Made by a program: the position numbers and the translations under genes. From Verrucomicrobiota bacterium (GTDB taxonomy: Bacteria > Verrucomicrobiota > Verrucomicrobiia > Chthoniobacterales > Terrimicrobiaceae): a stretch of DNA of 64,000 nt. Below the pieces are notes generated by a model. The model searched no databases and had not been told where the DNA came from. It was given only the letters and a program-made list of their open reading frames with translations. This document shows, one piece after another, positions 48,183-56,954 of the stretch (its first letter is position 1; each line of letters starts with the position of its first letter). Location of the stretch: NCBI GenBank assembly GCA_018970255.1, contig JAGWWS010000006.1:1-64000 (forward strand). The letters are read 5' to 3'.

Positions 48183-49143
48183 CGCGCCCGCCACGGCGTT
48201 CGTGCTCGGGGCGGGGTTGGGCACGCGGTTGCGTCCGCTCACGGATTCGCTGCCGAAGCCGCTCGTGCCGGTTTTCAACAAGCCGCTTTTGACATTTGCG
48301 TTCGACCATTTGATTGCCTCGGGCGTGGAGCGTTTTGTGGTCAACACCCACCACCGCCCCGAAGCCTATGCGCGCATTCTCGGCGAAAAAAACGGCAGGG
48401 CGGAATACCGCGGGCGCCCGGTTTTTTTCCGGCACGAACCGGTTTTGCTCGAGACCGGCGGCGGAATCAAAAACGCGCAGGACCTCATCGGCGACTCGGA
48501 CTTTGTGTCCTACAACGGCGATGTGCTGGCTGCCTTCCCGCTGTCTCCGTTGCTGGCAACCCACGCGGGGTCGGGGAATATCGCAACGCTCGCGCTGAGA
48601 AGTTCCGGTGCGGAGAGGCGCGTGCAGTTCGATTCCGCCAGCGGGCGGATTACCGACTTGCGGGGAACCATTGGTGGCAGGACCGAGCCGGCTTTTCTTT
48701 TCACGGGTGTGGCGGTTTTTTCGCCGGAGATTTTTCGGCACATCGAAAAAGGTGCGATAGTTTCGGTGATCCCGGTGCTTGCGGAGTTGGTGCGCCGTGG
48801 TGCCCCGGTGGGCGGGGTGCTGGTGGATTCGGGAAGTTGGTTCGATATCGGGAACCCCCAAGCCTATCTTGCTGTCCACCGCACCATCGCGGCGGGCGGC
48901 GCGGCATTTGACTACTTGCGCTCGGATTGGATCCCGCGGGTTTCGCCAAATGCGGAGGTTTCCGGTTCGGCAAAGTTGGAGGGATGCTCGTGCGTCGGCT
49001 CCGGTGCAAGGATTGAAGCCGGTGCGGTGCTGCGCGACACGGTTGTGTGGTCCGGCGCGCGGGTGGGAGCGGGAACCACCCTTGAAAACGCCGTTGTGTC
49101 CCCGGACTGGATTTTCCAAGTTGGCGGGGAAGAAAAACCATGA
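48175..49143 (+). CDS. sugar-1-phosphate nucleotidyltransferase with C-terminal left-handed beta-helix
   Basis: About 322 aa from a TTG start (LGSAPATAFVLGAGLGTRLR); an ATG at 48142 inside larB is the alternative. NTP-transferase core: VLGAGLGTRLRPLTDSLPKP, substrate loop ETGGGIKNAQDL, metal-binding Asp in VSYNGDVL. The C-terminus (~262-310) has hexapeptide-type repeats (KLEGCSCVGSGARIEAGAVL, VVWSGARVGAGTTLENAVV). It is related to mannose-1-phosphate guanylyl- and MurNAc-1-phosphate uridylyltransferases; the sugar is undetermined. The stop overlaps the downstream lipoprotein start. Confidence 0.8.
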   Translation: MGSAPATAFVLGAGLGTRLRPLTDSLPKPLVPVFNKPLLTFAFDHLIASGVERFVVNTHHRPEAYARILGEKNGRAEYRGRPVFFRHEPVLLETGGGIKNAQDLIGDSDFVSYNGDVLAAFPLSPLLATHAGSGNIATLALRSSGAERRVQFDSASGRITDLRGTIGGRTEPAFLFTGVAVFSPEIFRHIEKGAIVSVIPVLAELVRRGAPVGGVLVDSGSWFDIGNPQAYLAVHRTIAAGGAAFDYLRSDWIPRVSPNAEVSGSAKLEGCSCVGSGARIEAGAVLRDTVVWSGARVGAGTTLENAVVSPDWIFQVGGEEKP

Positions 49144-49538
49144 GTCCCAAAATCGCCGCCCAACTTCTTGCGACAGGGCTTGTTTTTTCCATGGTTTCCT
49201 GCGCCACGAAAACTTTCGACGAATCGAACGCGCCGCATTACGCGGTGGCGGCGAAGTTCGCGCCGTTCTACCGGTTCGGTCCGATGCAACCCGGCGGCCC
49301 CGACCTTTCGCTCCGTGCCGGCGACCGGCTCCGACTGTTGCGCCGCGAGATGGGATTCAGTTTTGTGAAAATTCCCGATGGGCGGACCGGCTATGTCGCC
49401 AACGATGCGGTCAAGCCCGCGCCCGCTCCATCGCCGGCGCCCGCCCCGAAAAAGCGCGCCGCCCCAAAGCTGGCGCCATCCCCCCAGCCAACTCCCACCG
49501 CCCCCGGCGGCGGTCCGTTTCCCGAATTCCGGTTTTGA
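49140..49538 (+). CDS. SH3-like lipoprotein
   Basis: 132 aa. A signal peptide with lipobox (LVFSMVSC, Cys 21) is followed by a small SH3-like domain (~35-92: APFYRFGPMQ, LRAGDRLRLLRREMGFSFVK, GRTGYVANDAVKP) and a Pro/Ala/Lys tail. Such domains often bind peptidoglycan or proteins in the periplasm. It is the last gene before the ribosomal cluster; its start overlaps the nucleotidyltransferase stop (ATGA). Confidence 0.72.
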   Translation: MSPKIAAQLLATGLVFSMVSCATKTFDESNAPHYAVAAKFAPFYRFGPMQPGGPDLSLRAGDRLRLLRREMGFSFVKIPDGRTGYVANDAVKPAPAPSPAPAPKKRAAPKLAPSPQPTPTAPGGGPFPEFRF

Positions 49539-49593
49539 AAACACGCCGCCGAGCCGGGGCGAAAACCGGAATGGATTTTTTTCAAATTTTATC

Positions 49594-49621
49594 TTGCCGA
49601 TTCCAGGCCGACCTGTAGTTT
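49594..49621 (+). promoter_or_regulatory. candidate promoter of the rplD ribosomal cluster
   Basis: TTGCCG (49594-49599), 16-bp spacer, TAGTTT (49616-49621). The same 16-bp spacing occurs in the candidate promoters of rplI and rplA. It is placed 55 bp after the lipoprotein stop and upstream of the terminator hairpin, giving a leader of ~165 nt before L4. Confidence 0.45.
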
Positions 49622-49653
49622 CACCCGTCCCGTCAGATTCCGCAGGGTGTTGA

Positions 49654-49676
49654 AACCACGGCATCGTGGTTTTTTT
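49654..49676 (+). terminator. intrinsic terminator, possibly a leader attenuator for rplD
   Basis: AACCACG-GCAT-CGTGGTT, a perfect 7-bp stem with a tetraloop, ending in a run of eight T (49669-49676). It either ends the lipoprotein transcript (115 bp after that stop) or, if the candidate promoter at 49594 is used, acts as an attenuator in the L4 leader. Confidence 0.8.
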
Positions 49677-49712
49677 GTCCCCTTAAACCGGGACCGTCGG
49701 GAACAAAGAACA

Positions 49713-49796
49713 ATGACCAATAGCGCCGCCAAACTTGCCTTCAAGCCGTCCCGGACCGGGGGAGTGCGGCGCGCCACGATGCGATTTTCCAAATGA
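49713..49796 (+). CDS. 27-codon upstream reading frame coupled to rplD
   Basis: ATG ACC AAT ... AAA TGA encodes [20 protein letters not shown] followed by ATMRFSK, a basic peptide. Its TGA overlaps the rplD ATG as ATGA, the same junction used between real genes in this cluster. It does not resemble the C-terminus of L3, the protein normally encoded here. It may be a leader peptide or a coincidental frame; no strong Shine-Dalgarno precedes it (GGGAACAAAGAACAATG). Confidence 0.4.
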   Translation: MTNSAAKLAFKPSRTGGVRRATMRFSK

Positions 49797-50410
49797 GCGC
49801 CACAGTCCTTACAGCCGCAGCCGCCGCCAAGGCGAAGATCGAACTCATCAGCGACGAGGCAAAGGGCAACCAAGCCGTCCACGATGTCGTCGTCGCCCTG
49901 CAAGCCGCCCGCCGCAGCGGCACCGCTTGCACCAAGACCAAAGGCGACGTCGCCCTCTCCGGGCGCAAACCCTGGCGCCAAAAGGGCACCGGCCGTGCGC
50001 GCGCCGGATATTTTTCCAGTCCAGTCTGGGTCGGCGGCGGCGTGGCCCACGGTCCCAAGCCCCGCGATTACTCGAAGAACGTTCCCCGCGCCGTCAAGAA
50101 ACTCGCATTCCGCAAAGCGCTCAGCGCGCGCATTGCCCTTGGCGATGTCCTGTTGGTCGACTCCTTCGCCGTCGCGGAGCCCAAGACGAAAAAATTCGTC
50201 GCCCTTTTGAAATCCACTTCCCCGGATTCCCGCAAGACGCTCGTGGTCTCCGAGGGATTCGACGAAACCACTTTCAAGGCGGCCCGCAACGTGCCCGCCG
50301 CCCAACTCGCCCGCGCCGCGGATGTGAACACCGAGCACCTGCTCGCGTTCGACAAAATCATCCTCACCCGCGGCGCCCTCGAAAAAATTTCCGAACGCCT
50401 CGCGCCATGA
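49793..50410 (+). CDS. rplD: 50S ribosomal protein L4
   Basis: 205 aa. The extended rRNA-binding loop is present ([20 protein letters not shown], then [20 protein letters not shown]). In E. coli L4 also represses its own operon by stimulating termination in the leader. It is the first ribosomal gene of this cluster: S10 and L3, which normally come before it, are not upstream. The stop overlaps the rplW start (ATGA). Confidence 0.97.
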   Translation: MSATVLTAAAAAKAKIELISDEAKGNQAVHDVVVALQAARRSGTACTKTKGDVALSGRKPWRQKGTGRARAGYFSSPVWVGGGVAHGPKPRDYSKNVPRAVKKLAFRKALSARIALGDVLLVDSFAVAEPKTKKFVALLKSTSPDSRKTLVVSEGFDETTFKAARNVPAAQLARAADVNTEHLLAFDKIILTRGALEKISERLAP

Positions 50411-50691
50411 ACGAAGTCCACGACCACATCGAGTCCGTCCTGCTCACCGAGAAGGCGACCATCCTCTCGGAGAAGCTCAACAAATATGTCTTCCGCGTGC
50501 GCCCGTCCGCGAACAAGCTCCAAATCAAGCGCGCCATCGAGGTGATCTTCAAAAAGAAAGTCGCCGATGTGAACACCGCCAACTTCGCCGGCAAGAAAAA
50601 GCGCGAGCGCCGCGCCGACTTCGGCCGCCGCGCGCATTGGAAAAAGGCGATCGTGACACTCAAGGAGGGCGAGAAACTCGACTTCGTCTAA
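50407..50691 (+). CDS. rplW: 50S ribosomal protein L23
   Basis: 94 aa: starts with VLLTEKATILSEKLNKYVFR and contains SANKLQIKRAIEVIFKKKVA and the basic AGKKKRERRADFGRRAHWKK loop. L23 lies at the exit tunnel and docks trigger factor and SRP. It is full length for the family. Confidence 0.96.
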   Translation: MNEVHDHIESVLLTEKATILSEKLNKYVFRVRPSANKLQIKRAIEVIFKKKVADVNTANFAGKKKRERRADFGRRAHWKKAIVTLKEGEKLDFV

Positions 50692-50703
50692 GGAGACACC
50701 GAC

Positions 50704-51555
50704 ATGGCCATCAAAACTTTCAGACCCCTTACCCCCGCAGCCCGCTTCAAGGCGCTGCCCGACTTCGCCGAAATCACCAAGTCGAAGCCCGAGAAAAACC
50801 TTACCGAGCCAATCAAGCGCACTGGCGGGCGCAACAACCAGGGCCGCATTACCATGCGGCACATCGGCGGGGGCCACAAGCGCCGCTACCGCATCATCGA
50901 TTTCAAGCGCAACCGCCGGGACGCCGTGGCGAATGTCATCGCCATCGAATACGATCCGAACCGCACCGCCCGCATCGCTCTTCTCCAATACCCGGATGGC
51001 GAGAAATCCTACATCCTCTGCCCCGTCGGTCTGCAAGTCGGAGCCAAAGTCAGCGCCGGCGAAAAAGCCGAGCCGAATGTCGGGAATGCGCTTCCGCTAA
51101 AATCCATCCCGCTCGGCACCCCGATTCACAATATTGAATTCATCCCGGGCCGCGGCGGCCAGATCGTCCGCAGCGCCGGTTCCGTCGCCACGCTGGCGAA
51201 CCGTGAGGGCGGATTCGCACTCGTCAAGCTCGCCTCCGGCGAAATCCGCCGCATCAACGAAGACTGCTACGCCACGATCGGCCAGGTCGGGAATACCGAC
51301 CACATGAATGTTTCCTCGGGCAAAGCCGGCCGCAGCCGCTGGATGGGCATCCGCCCAACAGTCCGCGGCATGGTCATGAACCCGGTCGACCACCCCATGG
51401 GCGGCGGTCAGGGCAAGAGCAAGGGCGGTGGCGGGCGCCACCATCCGGTTTCCCCGTGGGGCCAGCTCGCCAAGGGCTTCAAGACCCGCCGCAAGCACAA
51501 GCCCAGCGACACCTTCATCGTCCAGCGCCGCAACGCCAAAACCAAAGCCGCCTAA
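50704..51555 (+). CDS. rplB: 50S ribosomal protein L2
   Basis: 283 aa. RNA-binding OB-fold with [20 protein letters not shown] and [10 protein letters not shown]-terminal region with [41 protein letters not shown] (trimmed here) including the functionally important His, and [11 protein letters not shown]2 supports peptidyl transfer and subunit joining. Confidence 0.98.
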   Translation: MAIKTFRPLTPAARFKALPDFAEITKSKPEKNLTEPIKRTGGRNNQGRITMRHIGGGHKRRYRIIDFKRNRRDAVANVIAIEYDPNRTARIALLQYPDGEKSYILCPVGLQVGAKVSAGEKAEPNVGNALPLKSIPLGTPIHNIEFIPGRGGQIVRSAGSVATLANREGGFALVKLASGEIRRINEDCYATIGQVGNTDHMNVSSGKAGRSRWMGIRPTVRGMVMNPVDHPMGGGQGKSKGGGGRHHPVSPWGQLAKGFKTRRKHKPSDTFIVQRRNAKTKAA

Positions 51556-51561
51556 TCCGCC

Positions 51562-51840
51562 ATGTCCCGCTCACTCAAAAAAGGCCCCTATGTCGAATGG
51601 AAACTTCTCGACAAGATCGACCGCCTCAACGAATCCGGCTCCAAGAAGCCCATTAAAACCTGGTCGCGCCGCAGCACGATCACGCCGGACTTCGTCGGAC
51701 ACACCTTCAATGTGCACAACGGCAAGACATTCATCCCCGTCTTTGTGACCGAGAATATGGTCGGTCACAAGCTCGGCGAATTCTCGCCCACACGCATCTT
51801 CAAGAAACACGGTTCGCACACCGCAAAAGTGACGAAATAG
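51562..51840 (+). CDS. rpsS: 30S ribosomal protein S19
   Basis: 92 aa: [59 protein letters not shown]. Full length; it binds the 30S head near the tRNA. It is followed after 3 bp by a gene that does not belong to the ribosome, where rplV would be expected. Confidence 0.97.
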   Translation: MSRSLKKGPYVEWKLLDKIDRLNESGSKKPIKTWSRRSTITPDFVGHTFNVHNGKTFIPVFVTENMVGHKLGEFSPTRIFKKHGSHTAKVTK

Positions 51841-51843
51841 ACC

Positions 51844-52626
51844 ATGAAGCGTGTCGCCGCGGCGGCATGTTTCCTGTCCCTGCTGCAGGCCGAAGCGCCT
51901 GCGGAGAGCGGACGACGATCTTTGACAGATTTTGAACCAGGCGCTCCGGGCGCGGGGGTGGAAATCCCCGGTCCGGACACGAATGATGTTGCCGAGTTGA
52001 AGGAGAGGCTGGTCCTCTCCCAAGCCGCGATCCGAAACCTCTCCGAAAGCCTCGCCGTCTCGAACATGCAGGGCGAAATTTTCAAGAGGCAACTGCAGGA
52101 ATTCCAACTCCGCCTGGAGGGGATTGGCCTCGCCGGTCTGGAAAGCGATCCGTCCGGTCTCGAAGCCAGGCTCCTCCAAGCCATCCGGGAACTCCGCGTT
52201 TTGAAAGAACAAAACCAAGAGGCATCCCGGCAGTTGGTCTCGCTCACCGAAGCAGTGCAGGTGCTCGTCCAGTCGGCGGAAAAACTCAACCCGCAGGCAC
52301 GGATGTCGGTGGAAACCGAACTCCGGAAGACCGCCGAAATCCTCGGCGCGGCGAGTGCACCCGAAGCCGGTGCAGCACCCTCGGGGCTCGGCGACGCGAT
52401 GGTCCTCGAATTCAAACCGGACCTCTCGCTCATTGTTGCGAATGTCGGAAAAGTCCACGGCGTAAAAGTCGGGATGCCTTTCCGGATCATGCGCGACGGG
52501 CATCAAATCGGGAGCGCGAAGGCGGTCGATGTGCGGGAACGCATCTCGGGTGCCGTGGTTCAGGATCTCACCTCCGAAATCCCGGAGGTTGGAAAAGGCG
52601 ACCTCCTCCAGGTGGACGCACGGTAA
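51844..52626 (+). CDS. exported coiled-coil protein inserted between rpsS and rplV
   Basis: 260 aa, not ribosomal. N-terminal signal-peptide-like segment (MKRVAAAACFLSLLQAEAPA, likely cleaved near QAEA), then a long heptad-rich region (~45-145: AELKERLVLSQAAIRNLSES, GEIFKRQLQEFQLRLEGIGL, ELRVLKEQNQEASRQLVSLT), and a C-terminal beta-type domain (~185-260) with LSLIVANVGKVHGVKVGMPF, RDGHQIGSAKAVDVRER and a final VGKGDLLQVDAR. That last pattern (G-x-x-x-GV-x-x-GM-x-F...IG-x-x-x-V-x-x-V) is seen in various exported proteins of FlgT-C type. It lies 3 bp after S19 and 20 bp before L22, on the same strand, so it must be cotranscribed with the cluster. Function unknown. Confidence 0.75.
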   Translation: MKRVAAAACFLSLLQAEAPAESGRRSLTDFEPGAPGAGVEIPGPDTNDVAELKERLVLSQAAIRNLSESLAVSNMQGEIFKRQLQEFQLRLEGIGLAGLESDPSGLEARLLQAIRELRVLKEQNQEASRQLVSLTEAVQVLVQSAEKLNPQARMSVETELRKTAEILGAASAPEAGAAPSGLGDAMVLEFKPDLSLIVANVGKVHGVKVGMPFRIMRDGHQIGSAKAVDVRERISGAVVQDLTSEIPEVGKGDLLQVDAR

Positions 52627-52646
52627 AAATCACAAAAACAAACACC

Positions 52647-53126
52647 ATGCTGGTAAAATCGACATACAGGTATGCGAAGATCTCGGCCTTCAAGGCCCGC
52701 GAGGTCACGCGCGCCATCCAGGGCATGCCCGCCACGGATGCGCTCGACCTCCTCCGCTTCACGCCCAAGAAGGCGGCCGTCCTCATTCTCAAAACCCTCA
52801 AAAGCGCCATCGCGAACGCCGAGAACAACAATAGCCTCAATGCCTCCGACCTCGTGGTGAAAGAGGCGGTCGTCGGCGAAGGTCCCACCCTCAACCGCTT
52901 CCAGCCGAAAGCCCGCGGCAGTGCTGGTCCCATCCGCAAGCGCACCAGCCACATCAAGGTCGTGTTGACCGACGAGATCGAAATTGTCCGCCGCGAGGAC
53001 AAACCCAAAAAGAAGAAAAAAACCTCCGCCAAAAAACCGGCGGCCAAAAAGACCAACGCCAAGGCAAAGGACAAACCCGCCGCCGAAGCCGAAACCGCCG
53101 CACCCGCCGCGGAAACCAAGGAATAA
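52647..53126 (+). CDS. rplV: 50S ribosomal protein L22
   Basis: 159 aa. The core (~1-112) has KISAFKAREVTRAIQGMPAT, ALDLLRFTPKKAAVLILKTL, KSAIANAENN and the tunnel-loop region FQPKARGSAGPIRKRTSHIK. From ~112 to 159 there is a Lys/Ala/Pro/Glu-rich extension (KKKKKTSAKKPAAKK ... AETAAPAAETKE) absent from most L22 proteins, reminiscent of the histone-like tails on other ribosomal proteins here. Confidence 0.95.
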   Translation: MLVKSTYRYAKISAFKAREVTRAIQGMPATDALDLLRFTPKKAAVLILKTLKSAIANAENNNSLNASDLVVKEAVVGEGPTLNRFQPKARGSAGPIRKRTSHIKVVLTDEIEIVRREDKPKKKKKTSAKKPAAKKTNAKAKDKPAAEAETAAPAAETKE

Positions 53127-53129
53127 ACC

Positions 53130-53840
53130 ATGGGACAAAAAGTCAACCCGATCGGCTTCCGCCTCCCCGTCACCCGCGACTGGGGATCGCGCTGGTATGC
53201 CTCCCGCAAGGATTTCGCCGATTACCTCATCGCCGACGACCGCATCCGCACGGCCCTCAAGAAAAAACTCAAGCAGGCCGCCATTTCCCGCATCGTCATC
53301 GAGCGCGCCTGGAACAGCGTCCGCGTCACGATCCACACCGCGCGCCCGGGTGTTGTCATCGGCCGCCGCGGCCAGGAAATCGAAAACCTCACCAAGGAAG
53401 TCAGCGACCTTGCCGATGGCAAGCAGGTCAAGATCGACATCGTGGAGATCAAAAATCCCGACCTCGACGCCCAACTCGTTGCCGAGAATGTGGCCTCGCA
53501 GCTCGAGCGCCGCATTTCCTTCCGCCGCGCAATGAAGCGCGCCGTCCAGATCACCATGGAACAAGGCGCACTCGGGATCAAAATCCGCTGCGCCGGCCGC
53601 TTGGGTGGCGCCGAAATCGCCCGCACCGAGCGTTACCACGAAGGCAAAGTCCCCCTTCACACGCTCCGCACCCCGATCGACTACGGGTTTGCAGAAGCCG
53701 AAACCGTCGCCGGCAAAATCGGCGTCAAGTGCTGGATCTGCAAAAAGGAAGTCGTCGAGGAAACCAAATCCAACGAACCCGCCCCCGCCGCGGAAACACA
53801 AGCCGCTGCGCCGAGCCTTGCCGCCGTCTCGGACGCCTGA
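53130..53840 (+). CDS. rpsC: 30S ribosomal protein S3
   Basis: 236 aa. [20 protein letters not shown] start; KH domain with [17 protein letters not shown]-terminal domain with [20 protein letters not shown] and [17 protein letters not shown]. The final ~30 residues form a Glu/Ala/Pro tail after a CWICKKE segment; these two cysteines are unusual. S3 is part of the mRNA entry helicase. Confidence 0.97.
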   Translation: MGQKVNPIGFRLPVTRDWGSRWYASRKDFADYLIADDRIRTALKKKLKQAAISRIVIERAWNSVRVTIHTARPGVVIGRRGQEIENLTKEVSDLADGKQVKIDIVEIKNPDLDAQLVAENVASQLERRISFRRAMKRAVQITMEQGALGIKIRCAGRLGGAEIARTERYHEGKVPLHTLRTPIDYGFAEAETVAGKIGVKCWICKKEVVEETKSNEPAPAAETQAAAPSLAAVSDA

Positions 53841-53874
53841 ACGAAACCGGAGCCAACGACAAAGAGGATAAGCC

Positions 53875-54294
53875 ATGCCATTGATGCCCAAACGCGTGAA
53901 GTATCGGAAGTCCCAGCGAGGATCCCGCAAGGGCTTCGCTTCGCGCAACACCAAAATCGACTTCGGCGAATTCGGCCTCCAGACCTTGGAGCGCGCTTGG
54001 ATCACGAACACCCAGATCGAGGCCGCCCGCGTCGCCCTCACCCGCAACATGAAGCGCAAGGGTAAACTCTGGATCCGAATTTTCCCGGACAAATCCGTTA
54101 CCGCCCGCCCGCCCGAAACCCGAATGGGCAAAGGCAAAGGCCAGCCCGAGTATTGGGTGGCCGTCGTCCGCCCGGGGAATATCCTTTTCGAGTTGGACGG
54201 CATCTCCGAGACCGTCGCCCGCGAGTCCCTTCGCCTCGCCGCGAACAAACTCCCGGTCCGCACCCGCTTCCTCACCCGCCACCACGCCGCCTGA
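53875..54294 (+). CDS. rplP: 50S ribosomal protein L16
   Basis: 139 aa: [20 protein letters not shown], the conserved [20 protein letters not shown] and [20 protein letters not shown] with the loop Arg whose hydroxylation is known in some species. L16 organises the A-site region. It ends 1 bp before rpmC. Confidence 0.97.
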   Translation: MPLMPKRVKYRKSQRGSRKGFASRNTKIDFGEFGLQTLERAWITNTQIEAARVALTRNMKRKGKLWIRIFPDKSVTARPPETRMGKGKGQPEYWVAVVRPGNILFELDGISETVARESLRLAANKLPVRTRFLTRHHAA

Positions 54295-54295
54295 C

Positions 54296-54499
54296 ATGAA
54301 AATCGACGAAATCAAGGAATTGACGGCAAAGGAACTCCTCACCCGCAAGCGCGAACTCCGCGAGGAAATTTTCAACCTCCGCGTCCAGCAGCAGAGCGGG
54401 CAACTCGAGCGCCCGCACATGCTCCGCGCCGCCCGCCGCAATGTCGCCCGCATCGAAACCGTCCTCAGCCGCAAAACGGCGCAGCAGAAAGCCAAGTAA
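54296..54499 (+). CDS. rpmC: 50S ribosomal protein L29
   Basis: 67 aa: IDEIKELTAKELLTRKRELR, EEIFNLRVQQQSGQLERPHM and LRAARRNVARIETVLSRK. Two-helix ribosomal protein at the tunnel exit. Full length; the stop abuts the rpsQ start. Confidence 0.96.
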   Translation: MKIDEIKELTAKELLTRKRELREEIFNLRVQQQSGQLERPHMLRAARRNVARIETVLSRKTAQQKAK

Positions 54500-54781
54500 A
54501 TGGAACAGACAGAAACTCCCGCAGCCGTTTCCCGCGACCGCGCCCTCCGCAAGGTGCGCGTTGGCGAGGTCGTCTCCGACAAGATGGACAAAACCATCGT
54601 TGTCCGCACGATCACCCGCGTCCCGCACCCGAAGTTCGGCAAAATCACCAAGCATGTTGCGAAATTCCATGCCCACGACGAAAAAAACGAGGCCAAGCTC
54701 GGTGACCGCGTGAGCATCATGGAAACCCGCCCGCTCAGCCGCACCAAGCGCTGGCGCCTTCTCGAAGTCCTCAAACACTAA
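54500..54781 (+). CDS. rpsQ: 30S ribosomal protein S17
   Basis: 93 aa. OB-fold core with [20 protein letters not shown] and [19 protein letters not shown], then [20 protein letters not shown]. It has a ~15-residue N-terminal extension ([18 protein letters not shown]) relative to the shortest S17 proteins. Confidence 0.96.
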   Translation: MEQTETPAAVSRDRALRKVRVGEVVSDKMDKTIVVRTITRVPHPKFGKITKHVAKFHAHDEKNEAKLGDRVSIMETRPLSRTKRWRLLEVLKH

Positions 54782-54787
54782 CGCGCC

Positions 54788-55153
54788 ATGATTCAAATCC
54801 GCTCACGCCTCGATGTCGCCGACAACACCGGCGCCCGCATGGCCACCATGATCGGCGTCATCGGCAAAGCTACGCCCACAGCGGCTATCGGCGATGTCAT
54901 TACCGCAAATGTCAAGGAGGCTTCCACCGGCGGCACCGTCAAGAAGGGCGATGTCGTCCGCGCCGTGGTCGTCCGCACCAAGCAGCCCGTTCGCCGCGAG
55001 GACGGCTCCGCGCTGCGCTTCGATAGCAACGCAATCGTCATCATTGACAAGGACATGAACCCCCGCGGCACCCGCATTTTCGGCCCCGTGGCCCGCGAAC
55101 TCCGCGAGAAGAATTTCATGAAGATCATCTCGCTCGCACCCGAAGTCCTATGA
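54788..55153 (+). CDS. rplN: 50S ribosomal protein L14
   Basis: 121 aa: [60 protein letters not shown] and [20 protein letters not shown]. Complete. It forms an inter-subunit bridge. The stop overlaps the rplX ATG (ATGA). Confidence 0.97.
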   Translation: MIQIRSRLDVADNTGARMATMIGVIGKATPTAAIGDVITANVKEASTGGTVKKGDVVRAVVVRTKQPVRREDGSALRFDSNAIVIIDKDMNPRGTRIFGPVARELREKNFMKIISLAPEVL

Positions 55154-55419
55154 GCAAGCCCAAGTTCCATGTCCGCCGCGGCGACACCGTTCAGGTCATT
55201 TCCGGGAACCACCGCGGAGCCACCGGCAAGATCCTCGAGGTCCGCGCCGCGAAGTCGCAGGTCGTCATCGAGGGCGTGCGCATGGTGAAAAAGCACCAGC
55301 GCAAGAGCCAGCAGCACCCGAACGGCGCCATCATCGAGCGCGAGGGACCCGTCCACATTTCGAATGTCAAGCTCCTCGAGAAGGCCGATACCGGCACCAA
55401 GTCAAAGAAAGCCGCCTGA
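55150..55419 (+). CDS. rplX: 50S ribosomal protein L24
   Basis: 89 aa. KOW motif [20 protein letters not shown], then [20 protein letters not shown] and [17 protein letters not shown]24 initiates 50S assembly. Two bases separate its stop from the rplE ATG. Confidence 0.96.
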   Translation: MSKPKFHVRRGDTVQVISGNHRGATGKILEVRAAKSQVVIEGVRMVKKHQRKSQQHPNGAIIEREGPVHISNVKLLEKADTGTKSKKAA

Positions 55420-55421
55420 CC

Positions 55422-56009
55422 ATGAGCCAAGAACCCGAACTCCTCACCGATTACAAAACCCGCGTCCTTGCCGCGCTCAAGGAGAAGCACGGCTACCAAA
55501 ACCCTCACCAGGTTCCCAAGGTCGCCAAGGTCGTCGTCAATACCTGCATCGGATCTGCGCAGGACACCAAGGAAGCGCTCGAAATCGCCAAGTCCGAACT
55601 CGCCACGATCACCGGCCAGCGCCCGGTCGTCACCTCGTCGAAAAAAGCGATTTCGAACTTCAAGCTCCGCCAGGATCAAGCCATCGGCGCGAAGGTCACC
55701 CTCCGCGGCCGCATCATGTATGAGTTCCTCGAGCGCTTGATCAAAACCGCCCTGCCCCGCATCCGCGACTTCCGCGGCGTCTCGCCCCGCGCGTTCGACG
55801 GCAATGGCAACTACACCCTCGGGATTTCCGACCAGTCGATCTTCCCCGAGATCGAACTCGACCGCATCAAGAAGAACATCGGTTTCGATGTCACCATCGT
55901 CACCACCGCCCGCACGAACGCCGAAGCCAAGTCGCTCCTTGGCGAACTCGGAATGCCCTTCACCGACAAGGCGAAGAAGCCCGTGCGCAAGGCCGAAGCC
56001 GCCGCCTGA
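55422..56009 (+). CDS. rplE: 50S ribosomal protein L5
   Basis: 195 aa: NPHQVPKVAKVVVNTCIGSA, AKSELATITGQRPVVTSSKK, GAKVTLRGRIMYEFLERLIK and the DFRGVSPRAFDGNGNYTLGI motif that contacts 5S rRNA and P-site tRNA. Full length. The S14 gene that usually follows (rpsN) is missing; rpsH starts 10 bp later. Confidence 0.97.
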   Translation: MSQEPELLTDYKTRVLAALKEKHGYQNPHQVPKVAKVVVNTCIGSAQDTKEALEIAKSELATITGQRPVVTSSKKAISNFKLRQDQAIGAKVTLRGRIMYEFLERLIKTALPRIRDFRGVSPRAFDGNGNYTLGISDQSIFPEIELDRIKKNIGFDVTIVTTARTNAEAKSLLGELGMPFTDKAKKPVRKAEAAA

Positions 56010-56019
56010 CCCACACTCC

Positions 56020-56409
56020 ATGAACGATCCCATTGCCGACATGCTCACCCGCCTCCGGAACGCCACCTCTGCCGGCCAGCAGTCCCTCACCATTCCCTAT
56101 TCGAAGCTCAAGAGCGACCTTGCCGGTATCCTCAAAAAGGAAGGCTACATTAAGGACTCCGCCCTCGAGACCGTCGAGGGCCGCCAGCAAATCCGCATCC
56201 AGACGAAATTCGTCAACAAAACCAGCGCCATCTCCGGCCTCAAGCGCATCAGCCGCCCGGGCCTCCGCCGCTATGTGGGCGCCCGCGAGATCCCCCGCGT
56301 CCTTGGCGGAATGGGCATCGCCGTCCTTTCCACCCCGCGTGGCATCCTCAGCGGCCACGAGGCGCGCAAACAAAACATCGGCGGGGAACTCCTCGCCTAC
56401 ATCTGGTAA
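56020..56409 (+). CDS. rpsH: 30S ribosomal protein S8
   Basis: 129 aa from ATG: MNDPIADMLTRLRNATSAGQ, IPYSKLKSDLAGILKKEGYI, and the C-terminal signature GGMGIAVLSTPRGILSGHEA with ...GGELLAYIW. S8 binds 16S rRNA and in E. coli represses the spc operon. Confidence 0.97.
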   Translation: MNDPIADMLTRLRNATSAGQQSLTIPYSKLKSDLAGILKKEGYIKDSALETVEGRQQIRIQTKFVNKTSAISGLKRISRPGLRRYVGAREIPRVLGGMGIAVLSTPRGILSGHEARKQNIGGELLAYIW

Positions 56410-56412
56410 GCC

Positions 56413-56952
56413 ATGTCACGAATCGGCAAAAAACCCATTAGTATCCCGCCCAAGGTCAAAGTGTCCGTCGGAGCCACGGGCGGCGTCACCGTCGAGGGGC
56501 CCAAGGGCAAGCTCGAGTGGACCCTCCCGTCCAGCATCGCAGCCAAGGTCGAAGGCGAAACCCTTTCGCTGGACCGCAAGGGCGGCGAGCGCGAAGACAA
56601 GGCGCTCCACGGTCTCTCCCGCGCACTGCTCGCGAACATGGTCACTGGCGTTACCAACGGCTTCCGCCGCGACATGGAAATCCATGGCGTCGGTTTCAAG
56701 GCCGCCGTCCAAGGCAAGGTTCTCAACCTCAGCCTCGGCAAGTCCCACCCCATCCTCTTCCAAATCCCCGAAGGCGTGAAAATCACCGTGGCAGAAAACA
56801 CGAAGATCGCCATCGAGGGCATCGACAACCAAATCGTCGGCCAGTGCGCCGCGAACATCCGCGCCTTCTACCCGCCGGAGCCCTACAAGGGCAAAGGCGT
56901 GCGCTTTGCCGGCGAACAACTGCGCCGCAAGGAAGGCAAAACCGTCCAATAA
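56413..56952 (+). CDS. rplF: 50S ribosomal protein L6
   Basis: 179 aa: [54 protein letters not shown] and the C-terminal rRNA-binding motif [20 protein letters not shown]. Two L6-type alpha/beta domains. Complete. Confidence 0.97.
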   Translation: MSRIGKKPISIPPKVKVSVGATGGVTVEGPKGKLEWTLPSSIAAKVEGETLSLDRKGGEREDKALHGLSRALLANMVTGVTNGFRRDMEIHGVGFKAAVQGKVLNLSLGKSHPILFQIPEGVKITVAENTKIAIEGIDNQIVGQCAANIRAFYPPEPYKGKGVRFAGEQLRRKEGKTVQ

Positions 56953-56954
56953 CC

